Shown here: positions 22,383 to 31,119 of the stretch, piece by piece
Layout of the letters: every line of letters starts with the position of its first letter
How positions within the stretch are numbered: the first letter of the stretch is position 1
NCBI GenBank assembly: GCA_018398765.1
Contig: JAHBMJ010001139.1
Location: 1-35,131 of the forward strand
Length of the DNA: 35,131 bases
Direction: 5' to 3'
From: Chromera velia
Taxonomy: Eukaryota; Sar; Chromeraceae
The notes under the pieces: generated by a model
Database searches by the model: none
Seen by the model: only the letters and a program-made list of their open reading frames with translations
Told to the model about the DNA's origin: nothing
Translations under genes and position numbers: made by a program

Positions 22383-25300
22383 GTCTGTCTGTCTGTTTTC
22401 TTTCTTTCTTCCTTCCTTTCTTTTTTTGTTCGTTTCTCTGTTTTTGCCCATGAACCTCTATACTTGCATGTACTTGCAGCCCATTTTTGTCTCCGCGTAA
22501 ATCTCCTCGTCGGTCTGTGTGCCTCAGATATCGGCCTGGCCGTCCGTTTGTGTTCGTTTGTCTGTCTCTTTGCAGGTGAAGCAGCTGCAGATGAACGCCC
22601 TGGTGGCTGAAGAAGCCCCCATCGAGATGGGCTGGGGGAAGACTGCAGAGGACTGGGCGGACCTCACTTCCAGAGACAAGATGCTGAAGATGTTCATGAA
22701 ACTCTCAGACCTCGGACACGCAGGTACGTGAAGGTCTCGAATGTATGTCTGCAAGGAACTTATTACAATGCATCAAGTGCTGGAACTGCATAGATCCAGG
22801 TGCAGGGGTGCAAGTGAACGGCAGCAATGACCCCAGTTTGCGTATGCACGACCCGATTGCGTTGTCACTGTGTGTCGTCATCTTTTCCTTTTAGCATGCT
22901 TTGCTTATTTGACGGTAACGCCATGTAATTTGATGTGAGTGGATCGTCACCAAATTGTGCCTACTTTCTTCCATCTGATTGTGCAGCCAAGCCTTGGCCC
23001 CTTCACGGGCAATGGAGCAGATTCATAAACGCAGAATTTATCAACCAGGGAAGAAAGGAAATCGAATTGGGACTTCCCATCTCCCCTCTATGCGATGAAT
23101 CCAAAGCAAATTTGGAAAAGGACCAGGTCAGCGGATTCACTTGTTGATAGAGAAATGAGGAAAGTTGAAAAACGGCACATGTTCCGACTCATCACCTGCA
23201 ATGTTGCGCTTGATTGAAGTCCATCAACCTTCTCGCCCTTCTTTTCATGTTTACTCTTTTTTGTTTTGCCCGCTATCTGCCAGTTTCTGAGAGGACATGC
23301 ACTGATTCAATTGAAGGTAGGTCAGTTCAGAATGTAACTCTGCGAACGGTCCCGCCCCGACATTGCAGGTTGGGTTTCTCACCTACATCGTCTTGCCGAT
23401 GCTCTCGGCAGTTTCTGATGTCCTCAAGTGAGTTTTTCTCTTTTCTGACTGACGAAAGGCTGAAAGGTTCCGTCATTTCTTTTGCCAATCAGTCGGCCAC
23501 TCAGCTTGTCAACGCACCAGTCTATGGGTTTGCTCGTCCTGACCCCAAAAAGCGGTACTCCCTACAGCTCTGTAATACATCTGATAGAGCGCTACGAGAA
23601 TCCGCTCTTTTCTTGGTTCTCTCTTTTGCTCCAAATGATGAAATTTCCCTTCGCTTCTCTACGTCAGCATTTGATCTCCCTGGTTTCCTTGATGTTCCCT
23701 CCGCCCTTCAAGTGATCACTCTTTTCTGGTCTTTCTTTATGTCTCTCTCTGGCGTTCCTCATGATGCAGGAATGAATCGTTCGACAACCAGGTCTTGCAC
23801 GAGGCCAAAACGGTGAGTCGATCAAGACACTGGCAGACAGTTGGTTGACTACGGAGGCGAGATGGATTACTTGAGGAATGTCCTGTGCGCGGTCAAGACC
23901 GTTAAGAAACTGGACAATTTGTCGCTTGTTCCTCAAAATGCTCGCAAACATATTTGACTTTCAAAAGAAAAATGGAAGGTTGATGGTATGAAGTCGACAA
24001 CAGAGATCGTATACTCACAGACTCGTACCCACTCGCAGACAGGAGAGAGAGCACTCATGCAAGTTCCTTCTCCGGCTAAAGTATTGCCCAGAGCGCGACC
24101 CTTCTCAGCTTCAGCATGCGCAAGAGAGAAAAATCTGCTCGGCTGATAAATTTCTTGATCTTCTCATTTCCCCGAAAGGTCTTTTCCCCCTTTTACTTAT
24201 GTATGTGTGCATCGACGTATCCATGCATGCAGAACATGGCCATGCATTCCCCTTAATTCTACTTCTGTATGCATGTATGTCATGCAGAACATGGCCATGC
24301 ATTCCCCTTAATTCTACTAATGTATGCATGTATGCATGCAGAACATGGCCAAGTGGGACATGGCAGCCAAGGATGTCGCTGAGAGGAAGGAAATTGAGAA
24401 AGCACTGGAAGAGGAACGGCAGAAAGAGCTTGAACGATCAAAAGAAAAAGAAAGAATACGGGAAAAAGAGAAGGAAAAAGAAAAAGGATCTTCAGCTGAA
24501 GTAGGGGAGGCTGTGTCTCTAGAATCTCCGCAAGACGAAGCAGTAGAAGACGAAGAAGAATTCTTTAGTCCATCTCATCACGGAGGAGCAAAATCCGTCA
24601 GATCCGCCCCCGCGGATGTGGGTCCGGACAACCACTCCGCATCTCCCCACTCGATCCCCCCCTCCCCTGGAGCTTCTGAGGGTGGAGCACTGACAAGGAG
24701 GGAATCCCCAAAGGACGACAAACAGATGGGAGAGATTCTGCCCACCGCCAAACGTCGCGGTTCTGCTGCCGTTACGTTAGGCGGCCCTCTCTCTTTAGAG
24801 GGAATGCAAAAGGAAAAGGACAAAGAAGGGGGCAGGTTTACACGGAGCAGCCGGAAGGACAGACGCAACTCCCAGAAGTTCAAGACAGTCCCAGCAGGAA
24901 TGTTCCTCCCATTGGTGAAGCCACCAGAAATGTCAGTCAGTCAGTCAGTCAGTCAGTGAGCGTCAGAGAGTCAGACGGATAGACTGACAGACAATCACGC
25001 GCAGCATGGGATTCTTTGCTTCTTCGCTCCCATGTCTCTCTCTTGTATTTGTCTACCTCCGGGCGTGCTTATCAGTCACTTTGCCTGCTGGTACATGAAC
25101 GTCCACACTATGCTTATACTGGATACCCGACATTGGGTCTTCTAACTTTTGTTCTGGTTTTCGTTCCTCCTTTCCGTTCATGTCGCTGCCGGCTTCACTT
25201 TTCTTATGTGCCCCTCTGCCTTTCTTTGCCTGTATCTGCATCGTTCTGCTTCTGCTTCTGCAGGGAGGTATACACAAACCCCCTGAGCGCCTTGGCAGAC

Positions 25301-26077
25301 AGGGTAGATGAACACATCATACACCCAGAGCAGCAGGCGCAGGCGGGGGACACTACTGGGTACCTCAGCCCGCTTCAGGCAACCAGCTTTAGCGGGGAGG
25401 GCGCAGGCCTCGGCCTGGTGGAGTTTGGGGTCGATGCAGAACCCTACCAAGCCAGCACGCCGTCTCCGTCTGCACACCCTCCGGTCGGGGCCGGTGTGTC
25501 TTCCGTGCAGAACCATGCACATCCTGCCAGCCACGTCTTTGCTGCCCTCGATCGCATGCTGGCAGAGATGGGAAGGCGCTCAACAACGAACAAAGCGCCC
25601 TCGGGAGTCCCCGCTACACCCCAGGTACCCTTTTCGCTCTGCGCGTCTTCACGGACGGAGAGTATCTCTGTGGTGGCTTCCCCGACATCAACCAACAGAA
25701 GATCTATCCTTTCTTCAACTTCCCCGTGCCCTAGAGGCTCCGCTGACGTCTCTGTGGAGCCTCGACCGATGCATGAACGAATGCTCGCAATCACCGCTGC
25801 GGCTGCGGCTGCCGCTGCTTCAGCTGCTGCTTCTGCAGGGAGACAGACGCAACAACCCCCTGGAGAGGGAGAGGGAAGGGGGGACAATGCAGAACGGGGG
25901 GGACAAGGCAGAGGTAAAGAAGAGCTTAAAGTTTCACATAGACCAGACGATGAAAGGGAGCAAGAAGGGGCTGGGGCGGCAAAACCTCCTCAGGACTCTT
26001 CGGAGCCTCCGGGAGACTCTGAGAAGGGGGGGGGAGAGAATCCAAGAAGCTCACTTCATCATTCACGAAGAGAATGA
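13254..26077 (+). CDS. Membrane-anchored cyclic-nucleotide phosphodiesterase (class I), 18-exon host gene
   Basis: The encoded enzyme should hydrolyse cAMP and/or cGMP to the 5' monophosphate at a membrane. Exons: 13254-13817, 14112-14483, 14985-15089, 16115-16556, 16837-17048, 17678-18217, 18841-18929, 19356-19461, 20131-20280, 20719-20759, 21133-21283, 21891-22001, 22576-22723, 22987-23126, 23369-23427, 23770-23812, 24342-24955 and 25264-26077. All introns are GT-AG and all phases agree, giving about 1,566 codons. The order is six hydrophobic spans, linker, catalytic domain (about residues 746-1091), tail. Six N-terminal spans before a PDE domain is the layout known from apicomplexan PDEs. 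The start is the first Met of a frame leading directly into the spans. The weakest junction is the exon 3 donor (GTTGAC). The tail's exact splice sites and the stop are less certain. Which nucleotide it prefers cannot be read from the sequence. Confidence 0.9.
14573..14720 (+). repeat. (GT)n microsatellite with GA tail in PDE intron 2
   Basis: Interrupted GT repeat with GCGT and TATA interruptions, ending in a short GA run. It lies wholly inside intron 2 (14484-14984). The Cys/Val-rich plus-strand and His/Thr-rich minus-strand frames over it are artefacts of the repeat. Confidence 0.93.
14985..18217 (+). CDS. PDE exons 3-6: coil and long low-complexity linker
   Basis: Exon 3 (14985-15089) encodes a helical, charged segment ([19 protein letters not shown]) that could be a short coiled coil. 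Exon 4 (16115-16556) starts [16 protein letters not shown] and becomes Gly/Ser-rich. Exon 5 (16837-17048) is Pro/Ser/Glu-rich. Exon 6 (17678-18217) contains Ser/Arg-rich tracts that look like kinase targets ([22 protein letters not shown]) and the segment [17 protein letters not shown]. The four exons give about 430 residues of mostly disordered linker, a plausible regulatory region, though no GAF or other sensory domain is visible. Junction phases are 0, 1 and 0. Exon 3's GTTGAC donor is poor and could be wrong. Confidence 0.68.
17100..17330 (+). repeat. Pyrimidine and (CT)n(GT)n microsatellites in PDE intron 5
   Basis: CCCTT repeats at about 17100-17135, CCCT at about 17259-17278, then (CT)n directly followed by (GT)n to about 17328. 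All lie in intron 5 (17049-17677). Confidence 0.9.
18841..23812 (+). CDS. PDE exons 7-16: catalytic domain
   Basis: Ten short exons rebuild a full PDEase_I domain. Exon 7 opens with [17 protein letters not shown]. Exons 8-9 join ENPYHNE to [16 protein letters not shown], giving the catalytic His and first metal His. Exon 9 (20131-20280) carries [12 protein letters not shown], which fits the PROSITE signature HD-[LIVMFY]-x-H-x-[AG]-x2-[NQ]-x-[LIVMFY] exactly. Exons 10-11 give LALRYNDK then [16 protein letters not shown]. Exons 11-12 join LILETDMQ to [13 protein letters not shown]. Exons 13-14 give MKLSDLGHA (metal Asp) then [30 protein letters not shown] and [14 protein letters not shown]. The invariant substrate-binding Gln is that last Q, followed in exon 15 by [12 protein letters not shown]. 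All catalytic residues are present, so the enzyme should be active. Confidence 0.93.
22190..22420 (+). repeat. (CT)n(GT)n(CTGT)n microsatellite in PDE intron 12
   Basis: A CT run, an interrupted GT run, then a long CTGT/CCGT tetranucleotide run and a pyrimidine tract. It lies inside intron 12 (22002-22575) and has the same composite order as the arrays at 17277 and 26667. Confidence 0.93.
24200..24352 (+). repeat. Tandem 54-55 bp repeat carrying three copies of a splice acceptor
   Basis: The sequence CATGCAG followed by AACATGGCCA occurs three times, with the candidate exon starts at 24233, 24288 and 24342. The intervening units are almost identical and include CATTCCCCTTAATTCTACT. The third copy is the one that continues in the open tail frame. 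Entry at either of the first two would read N-M-A-M-H-S-P and then stop, just after the catalytic domain. Confidence 0.85.
24342..26077 (+). CDS. PDE exons 17-18: charged helix and disordered C-terminal tail
   Basis: Exon 17 (24342-24955) begins [20 protein letters not shown] and continues as a dense Glu/Lys/Arg helix ([20 protein letters not shown]), a candidate single alpha-helix or coiled coil, then an acidic and Ser/Pro-rich stretch. Exon 18 (25264-26077) has [17 protein letters not shown], a poly-Ala run near 25790-25840 ([18 protein letters not shown]) and a Gly/Glu-rich end. The tail is about 475 residues, unusually long for this family. The donor lies in a (GTCA)n repeat, so exon 17 could also end at 24931 in the same frame. 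Another intron could start at GTACCC (25626), which I left unspliced because the frame stays open. An AATAAA at 26105-26110, about 28 nt after the stop, is a possible polyadenylation signal. Confidence 0.7.
24932..24958 (+). repeat. (GTCA)n repeat of overlapping splice donors
   Basis: Six and a half GTCA units at the end of exon 17 make a donor-like GTCAGT every 4 nt, ending in a stronger GTGAGC at 24956. Donors at 24932, 24944 and 24956 all keep the frame into exon 18. The others would shift it. Confidence 0.8.
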
Positions 26078-26665
26078 AGGGACAGGTGAATCAAGGAATG
26101 TGTCAATAAATATCTGTGTGTATATATATGTATGTATGTATGTACTTATGAGGGAGAGAGAGAGGGGGGTTTCGATTGGCCTATGCACGTTGGGTGGGTT
26201 TTGATTGGCCTATGCACTTCTGGAAAGAAGTTCGATCAGTGCACGTACAAGAGGGGATGATGAGAAGACGAACAAACACCTCATGGTGCGTGTCGGTTGA
26301 TTGTTTCTGTGCGACGAAAGAGAAGAGAGGAAAGGCGTCCTTTCGATCTTTCTTTCTGACCTCAATCGACTTTGAGTTTGCGAGCGATTGGATCGTCTTT
26401 TGTGGGAGCGGAGGCATCGATGTGTCAAGTTTCCGAGAGACGCACATGTGCGCATGGAGAATGCGCACACAGATACAAGAAGAGGGGGATGAGGGGGAGG
26501 AGAGAGAAAGCAAGGATTGATGGATAAGTCTCCCCTGTGGTCATTCATATTTCTGAAGATCAGACAGAGAAGAAAGAAATCGTATGGTCCCAAATGCATC
26601 GACTTTTTTGCTTTGTACTTGGGGAGCGTCGTGTATTGCTGCTAGCTTATTTTTGACTTAATTGC

Positions 26666-26725
<60 letters not shown>

Positions 26726-28858
26726 GTGTGTCCTCGAATCAAATGAACGACCCACCCTGAAATTTCCAATCTCTTTTCATTTCATTTCATCTCTCCTTTT
26801 GAAGGTTGGCTGGCGTCCCCTGGAGAAAGGGGTGCAGGCAGGCAGAGCGAGTGATTCGATCATGTTGACATGATCGGGTTTGACTGTCAAGCGTGTAGAT
26901 GAAGTGCGGCGCAAATGACATCTTCTTGCTACCCATCTTCCTGTCGGACATGAACTTATCTGTCTGTCTGTGGTCCTTCCGCTCCATTTTCCTCTCAGGT
27001 CCTTCCACTCCTCCTTCCTTTCTCAAAAGAAGAGCAAAGAAAGGAATTCAAATGGCGGCCGGTGTCTCCCTCTCTCGCTCTCTCTGTTCCTCTTCCTCTG
27101 GTTTCAATAGACTCCGATGACACGAGGCAGCACGACATTTGCAAAACAAAAGGGGCCGGGGTCGATCGATCCGTCCATTCAATTGATTTATTCATTCATT
27201 CAGCATGGATCTGCCACCATCCATGGGTGAAGTGCAGGGGGTGTATGGCGAGTAAGTGCAGGCAGCAGCAACTAGTGAAACAGACTATGGCACTGCATGT
27301 GAAGTTTCTTTCTTTCTCCTGCGCCATGCAGGGCGCCCTCCCCTTTGATTTCAAATTAATGCATGCATGCATGCATGCAGCGTGGATCGATCCTCTTCTA
27401 TGTATGTTTCTTTCTCGATTGATCGTCCCTTAATTTCGATCAACGCCGGCCGGCCTGTCACCCTTTGCTTTTCTTTTCTTTTCTTTTTCTTTTTTTCATC
27501 AAATGGATCTGAATAGTTCATTCGTTTGATTCACCCTTCTCTCTTTACGATCTCATGCGCGGGTGGATGAAGGAACGAATGAACGGAAACACGAACGAAT
27601 AAATGAGTGACTGAGTGAGGGCTTCAATGAGTGAGTTCGTGAAGTGAGCGTGCAAGCCAGTGAGTGAATAAGTGAATGGATGAATCATTGAGTCGATTGG
27701 CCAATTCATCCTTGCTCGGTGCCTTACGGATCTTCTCTTCTTGACCCTTAGTCTTTTTTTCGTCCTGTCTTTCTTGCTCTTCCTTCTACTTGATTGAATC
27801 AGCATTTTTGTCTCCCAACTTTTCGACATTTTTAAGGCACCAAATGAAATCACATGCAGATTTCTCAACTGTTTTCACAGAAGGCATCAAAAGAAAGTGT
27901 CTCACGGGGAAAGGAGCGGGGAAGATTATACCTGCAGGGCGCTGCTCTCAAAACCATTTTTATCATCCCTCTTCTACACTGCATGCACTTTTTTATGAAG
28001 TCTCTTTCTCTGACTGAGATTCCAAGCTCGACTGCATGCAGCCATACAGATTTAGGCCAGGCTGGCTTTGAGCGAAGCCTGAGTGAACAGCATTTTTATA
28101 TGCTCCTGCTCTACTGCTATACTGATACTTGCATCGGACAGTATTTTTGCTCAGTTGCTTTATCATTGGACTCTATATGCTATGATTATACTAGATTCAA
28201 GTGGGTTGATTAATATTATAAAAAAACATAAAAATTACTTTAAAGGCTCTTTTTTTTCATGATTTGTCATATTACTATTTGTATAAGGCTTGATGCTAGG
28301 CTTGATGACTGATCAAATTATAAAGAAAGACAACAAAAAGAAATTAGTAGATAAAACTTTGAAATGTGAAAGATCAGGAAATGCAAACCTAAAAATAATT
28401 TAGAAGATTCCATGGGTAACGTTGGATGCGTAAGCATGTGCATGATGTGTTAACGCTTTGAGGAGTGGATGGTCCCTAAACCGAAATACATAGCTACTAC
28501 CTACTAGTACTATTCTTACTTAAAAACACTGGCAATTACTTCTATATAAGGCTTGTAATTATTATCTAAAAAGTATAAGTGAGGGGTATTTACGAAGAGT
28601 TAAGATATGTGGCAGTACTCATATGTATCTAAGTATGTACGTGGATCCCCAATAAAAAAAAATCATTAAAAAGAAAAAAATTGAATACAAAGATTAATAA
28701 AGGTAGATATTTTGAAAATGAAGTTGAGAGGACAATAAGCAATTGATGTAATATGAGTGATATAGAGAAGACAGTTCATCTCGTTTAATTTCATTTTCTG
28801 GACTATTTACATATATTTGCACTAATCTGGATAGATTTTTGGATATAGCATGTTAGAT
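26078..28858. other. Region without a gene downstream of the PDE gene
   Basis: No coding segment was recognised. It holds a short 29-bp-offset duplication of GATTGGCCTATGCAC (26174 and 26203), a (CT)n(GT)n array at about 26667-26730, a (GCAT)n run at 27360-27380, and a degenerate TGAG/GAAC tetranucleotide stretch at about 27555-27700. From about 28205 to 28858 the DNA turns strongly AT-rich. No inverted-repeat ends were identified for that AT-rich island. Confidence 0.5.
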
Positions 28859-28880
28859 ATACTTACTTTACTTACTTAAT
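28859..28880 (-). repeat. TAAG-type repeat tail of the LINE
   Basis: On the minus strand the sequence reads TTAAGTAAGTAAAGTAAGTA, a short tetranucleotide tail like those ending many non-LTR elements. It marks the probable 3' end, beyond which the DNA becomes AT-rich and unlike the element. Confidence 0.6.
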
Positions 28881-29046
28881 TGTGGTTAAGCCTAGAGTCT
28901 CTGAAACTAGAGACAAATGGCAACCAATGCATGCAGTTGTAAACAAAAGGAGCAAACCACCGCAGCTTAGCCTGCTTCCACATGAATATGAACAACCACG
29001 ACCCTCCGTAGCCTAGGCTGAAGCTAAAGGCTGAACAACCACACAA

Positions 29047-29134
29047 GACGCACGTGCACTCATTTCAGACAAGCTTCAATCAGTGCACTTGACGCGCGTG
29101 CACTCATTTCAGATAAGCTTCGATCAGTGCACTT
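29047..29134 (-). repeat. 44-bp tandem duplication at the LINE ORF2 stop
   Basis: Units 29047-29090 and 29091-29134 differ at three positions, all transitions. The duplication spans the ORF2 C-terminal codons and the first part of the 3' UTR, including TGCACTCATTTCAGA and AAGCTTC. Confidence 0.9.
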
Positions 29135-30393
29135 GCCTTCTTCGGCTCCCAGTCCACAATGAATGAAACGAGCTCTCTTACATATGTCTCTTCTTCCCCG
29201 ATACCTCTTCCCCCAGCTGCAGCAGTCCATCTTGCTCTACACACCCTTTCACCGATTCTTATTCTCTCTTTCACTCTCCTTGCCAGCAAATGAAGTTTGA
29301 ATCTAAGCTGCTCTGTTCGCACGCACGCAGACAATCGATGCACCGCATCGTCGATCACCTTTTTACCTTCGACTGCAGGACAGTGAATACAGTGTTCTTC
29401 GCAGGATCTACCGTGTTTCTTTCCCCCACCAGCATATGCTCGAAGGAGAGAAGTGAAAAGAGAACCACCAGACAAGAGAGAGCGAGGCAGAGTACGCAAT
29501 TGAACTGTGTAACCCCACCCCCTTCTAACCCTCCCCCCTAAAAGCAACATAGCCAGACGCTGGTGCGATCGGTTTTCTATCTGAAAATTACTCAGTCGGT
29601 AGTTGCATGGATAGATGCCACATGAACGGGTGAGCCTATGCTCGCCGACGTGTCTTGAAGTCAACCATTCCAACAACCATTCTGAGGCTTTCCTTTCTCT
29701 TGCTTTCTGCCTGAGTGTCCATTTATTCGTTCTGTTTCTCCCTCTCTGGCTTTCTTTTCTCAAAAGATCTAGTGCGATTGTCTGAAGCATGCTACTGGCT
29801 GAATTGGCCCACACCGGGGTCAGCGATCTGTGCCATGCATCCCAGACTGCCCGAGGAACCTCCCTTTCTGTTCTCTTTATGCTTTCTATGAAACCTCCCA
29901 ACCGACAAGAAAGGATCTCTCTCATGGGACGCACCCCAACTGAAACCAAAGTTGGCACCTTGAAAGAGTTATAGGGCAAACGGAATGTCCAGCGCACAAA
30001 TCAAAGCTGCAATGCATCAAGTGCAACGATATCTCTCTGACTTACCGGCAAGGCTTCCAGCGAATACGTTGCCACCGGCTCCCAGAGCGCCTGCAGTAAA
30101 CGAACTTTGCATCGGGAGGGCAAAGGACCTAAGGATGAACAAGTGCCCATCACTGCCCCCAAACAGCGTTCAGCACTTTCAAGTCGGTCCCTGACTGACT
30201 TTCGTGGGTCCCCTCCCTCAAACACACGACACCCAAGGTATTTATAGCTCTCCACACATTCAACTGTCTTCCCTTCAAAAGTCATTTCCCCTTTTATTTC
30301 CCTTCTTGAGCCTGAGAGTACGAGAACTTTTGTTTTCTTTAAATTCACTTTCAACCCATGTTCCTGACAATAAGAGGCCAAACGGTCCAAACG

Positions 30394-30408
30394 CATGCTG
30401 TCTAAACC
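30394..30408 (+). repeat. Left terminal inverted repeat of the nested transposon
   Basis: CATGCTGTCTAAACC, the exact reverse complement of 31105-31119. The target duplication TCCAAACG lies immediately outside it. Confidence 0.95.
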
Positions 30409-30985
30409 TTCAGAATAACTGCCTGCGCTGAGCCCAGGCGGCCCATCATATATGATCTTCCCCAAGCGGTCCTTATGGACCGCCTGCGGTACCCCAGGCA
30501 GTCAAGGCGTTTTTTCACATTCTCTCTATAGCGTAAAAAACGTTGAAAAAGGTTTAAAAATTCCTTTATTCTAGGATTTAGTATCTGAATGCAACTTTAA
30601 AAATTCATTTACAATGCTTCAAATTGAATCAATAAATCAAAATTTTTATATAATTCTAGATATTATTTTATAGAAAAGAATTAAATTAAATTTTCTGAAT
30701 AATTTTTCAGAGTAAATTTTTACTCTGCAATAGGTTTATAAACAATGCAAAGTTCTATGTGTTACTTTTTGTTTACTTATATTGGCACCTCCTAAACAAG
30801 CTCAAAATCTTCTGCCTCATCATGGTAATGAGGGACATAGGTATGAATTGCCTGTCTGAATATTCTGCGGCGGTTCTCTTCAGCTACGGTCTGTTCTTCT
30901 TTTATGTCCTCCATGTGAAACACCTCTCTCCGTTCCTCTACCTCTTCCTTCTTAGATTCTTCGCCCCAGGCAATTCTCAACAACT

Positions 30986-31070
30986 GCCTGGGGCTTCGCC
31001 CCAGGCAGCTCTATATAAACTTAGGCAAAACCACCTGGGGTCTCCCCAGGCGGCCCTTGCGGGCCGCCTG
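30986..31070. repeat. Three subterminal hairpins in the nested transposon
   Basis: GCCTGGGG/CCCCAGGC at 30986-31006 (5-nt loop), CCTGGGG/CCCCAGG at 31034-31050 (3-nt loop) and CAGGCGGCCC/GGGCCGCCTG at 31047-31070 (4-nt loop). The left arm has a comparable hairpin, GCGGTCC/GGACCGC at 30466-30483. Such clustered motifs are typical transposase-binding subterminal repeats. Confidence 0.85.
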
Positions 31071-31104
31071 CGGCGTGCCTGGGGTACTCCAGGCGCCCCA
31101 GGCA

Positions 31105-31119
31105 GGTTTAGACAGCATG
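31105..31119 (-). repeat. Right terminal inverted repeat of the nested transposon
   Basis: GGTTTAGACAGCATG on the plus strand. The second target copy TCCAAACG follows at 31120-31127. Confidence 0.95.

Larger units (their letters stand above)
30394..31119. mobile_element. Non-autonomous DNA transposon (MITE-like) nested in the LINE
   Basis: A 726-bp element with perfect 15-bp terminal inverted repeats, CATGCTGTCTAAACC at 30394-30408 and GGTTTAGACAGCATG at 31105-31119. It is flanked by direct copies of TCCAAACG (30386-30393 and 31120-31127), an 8-bp target-site duplication. The subterminal DNA on both sides is full of CCCCAGGC/GCCTGGGG in both orientations, forming hairpins. The core (about 30520-30760) is AT-rich. 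It encodes no transposase; a 63-codon minus frame (30983-30792) is unrecognised. An 8-bp duplication fits hAT, Merlin or P families, and the TIR sequence does not settle which. Confidence 0.93.

Noticed and set aside
22011-22610. Long [13 protein letters not shown] and RQTDRQTD frames
   Set aside because: They come from the GT and CTGT arrays in PDE intron 12.
30001-30003. The in-frame TGA in the LINE as evidence of a changed genetic code
   Set aside because: The copy is already broken by frameshifts and other stops, and the PDE exons need no TGA reassignment.
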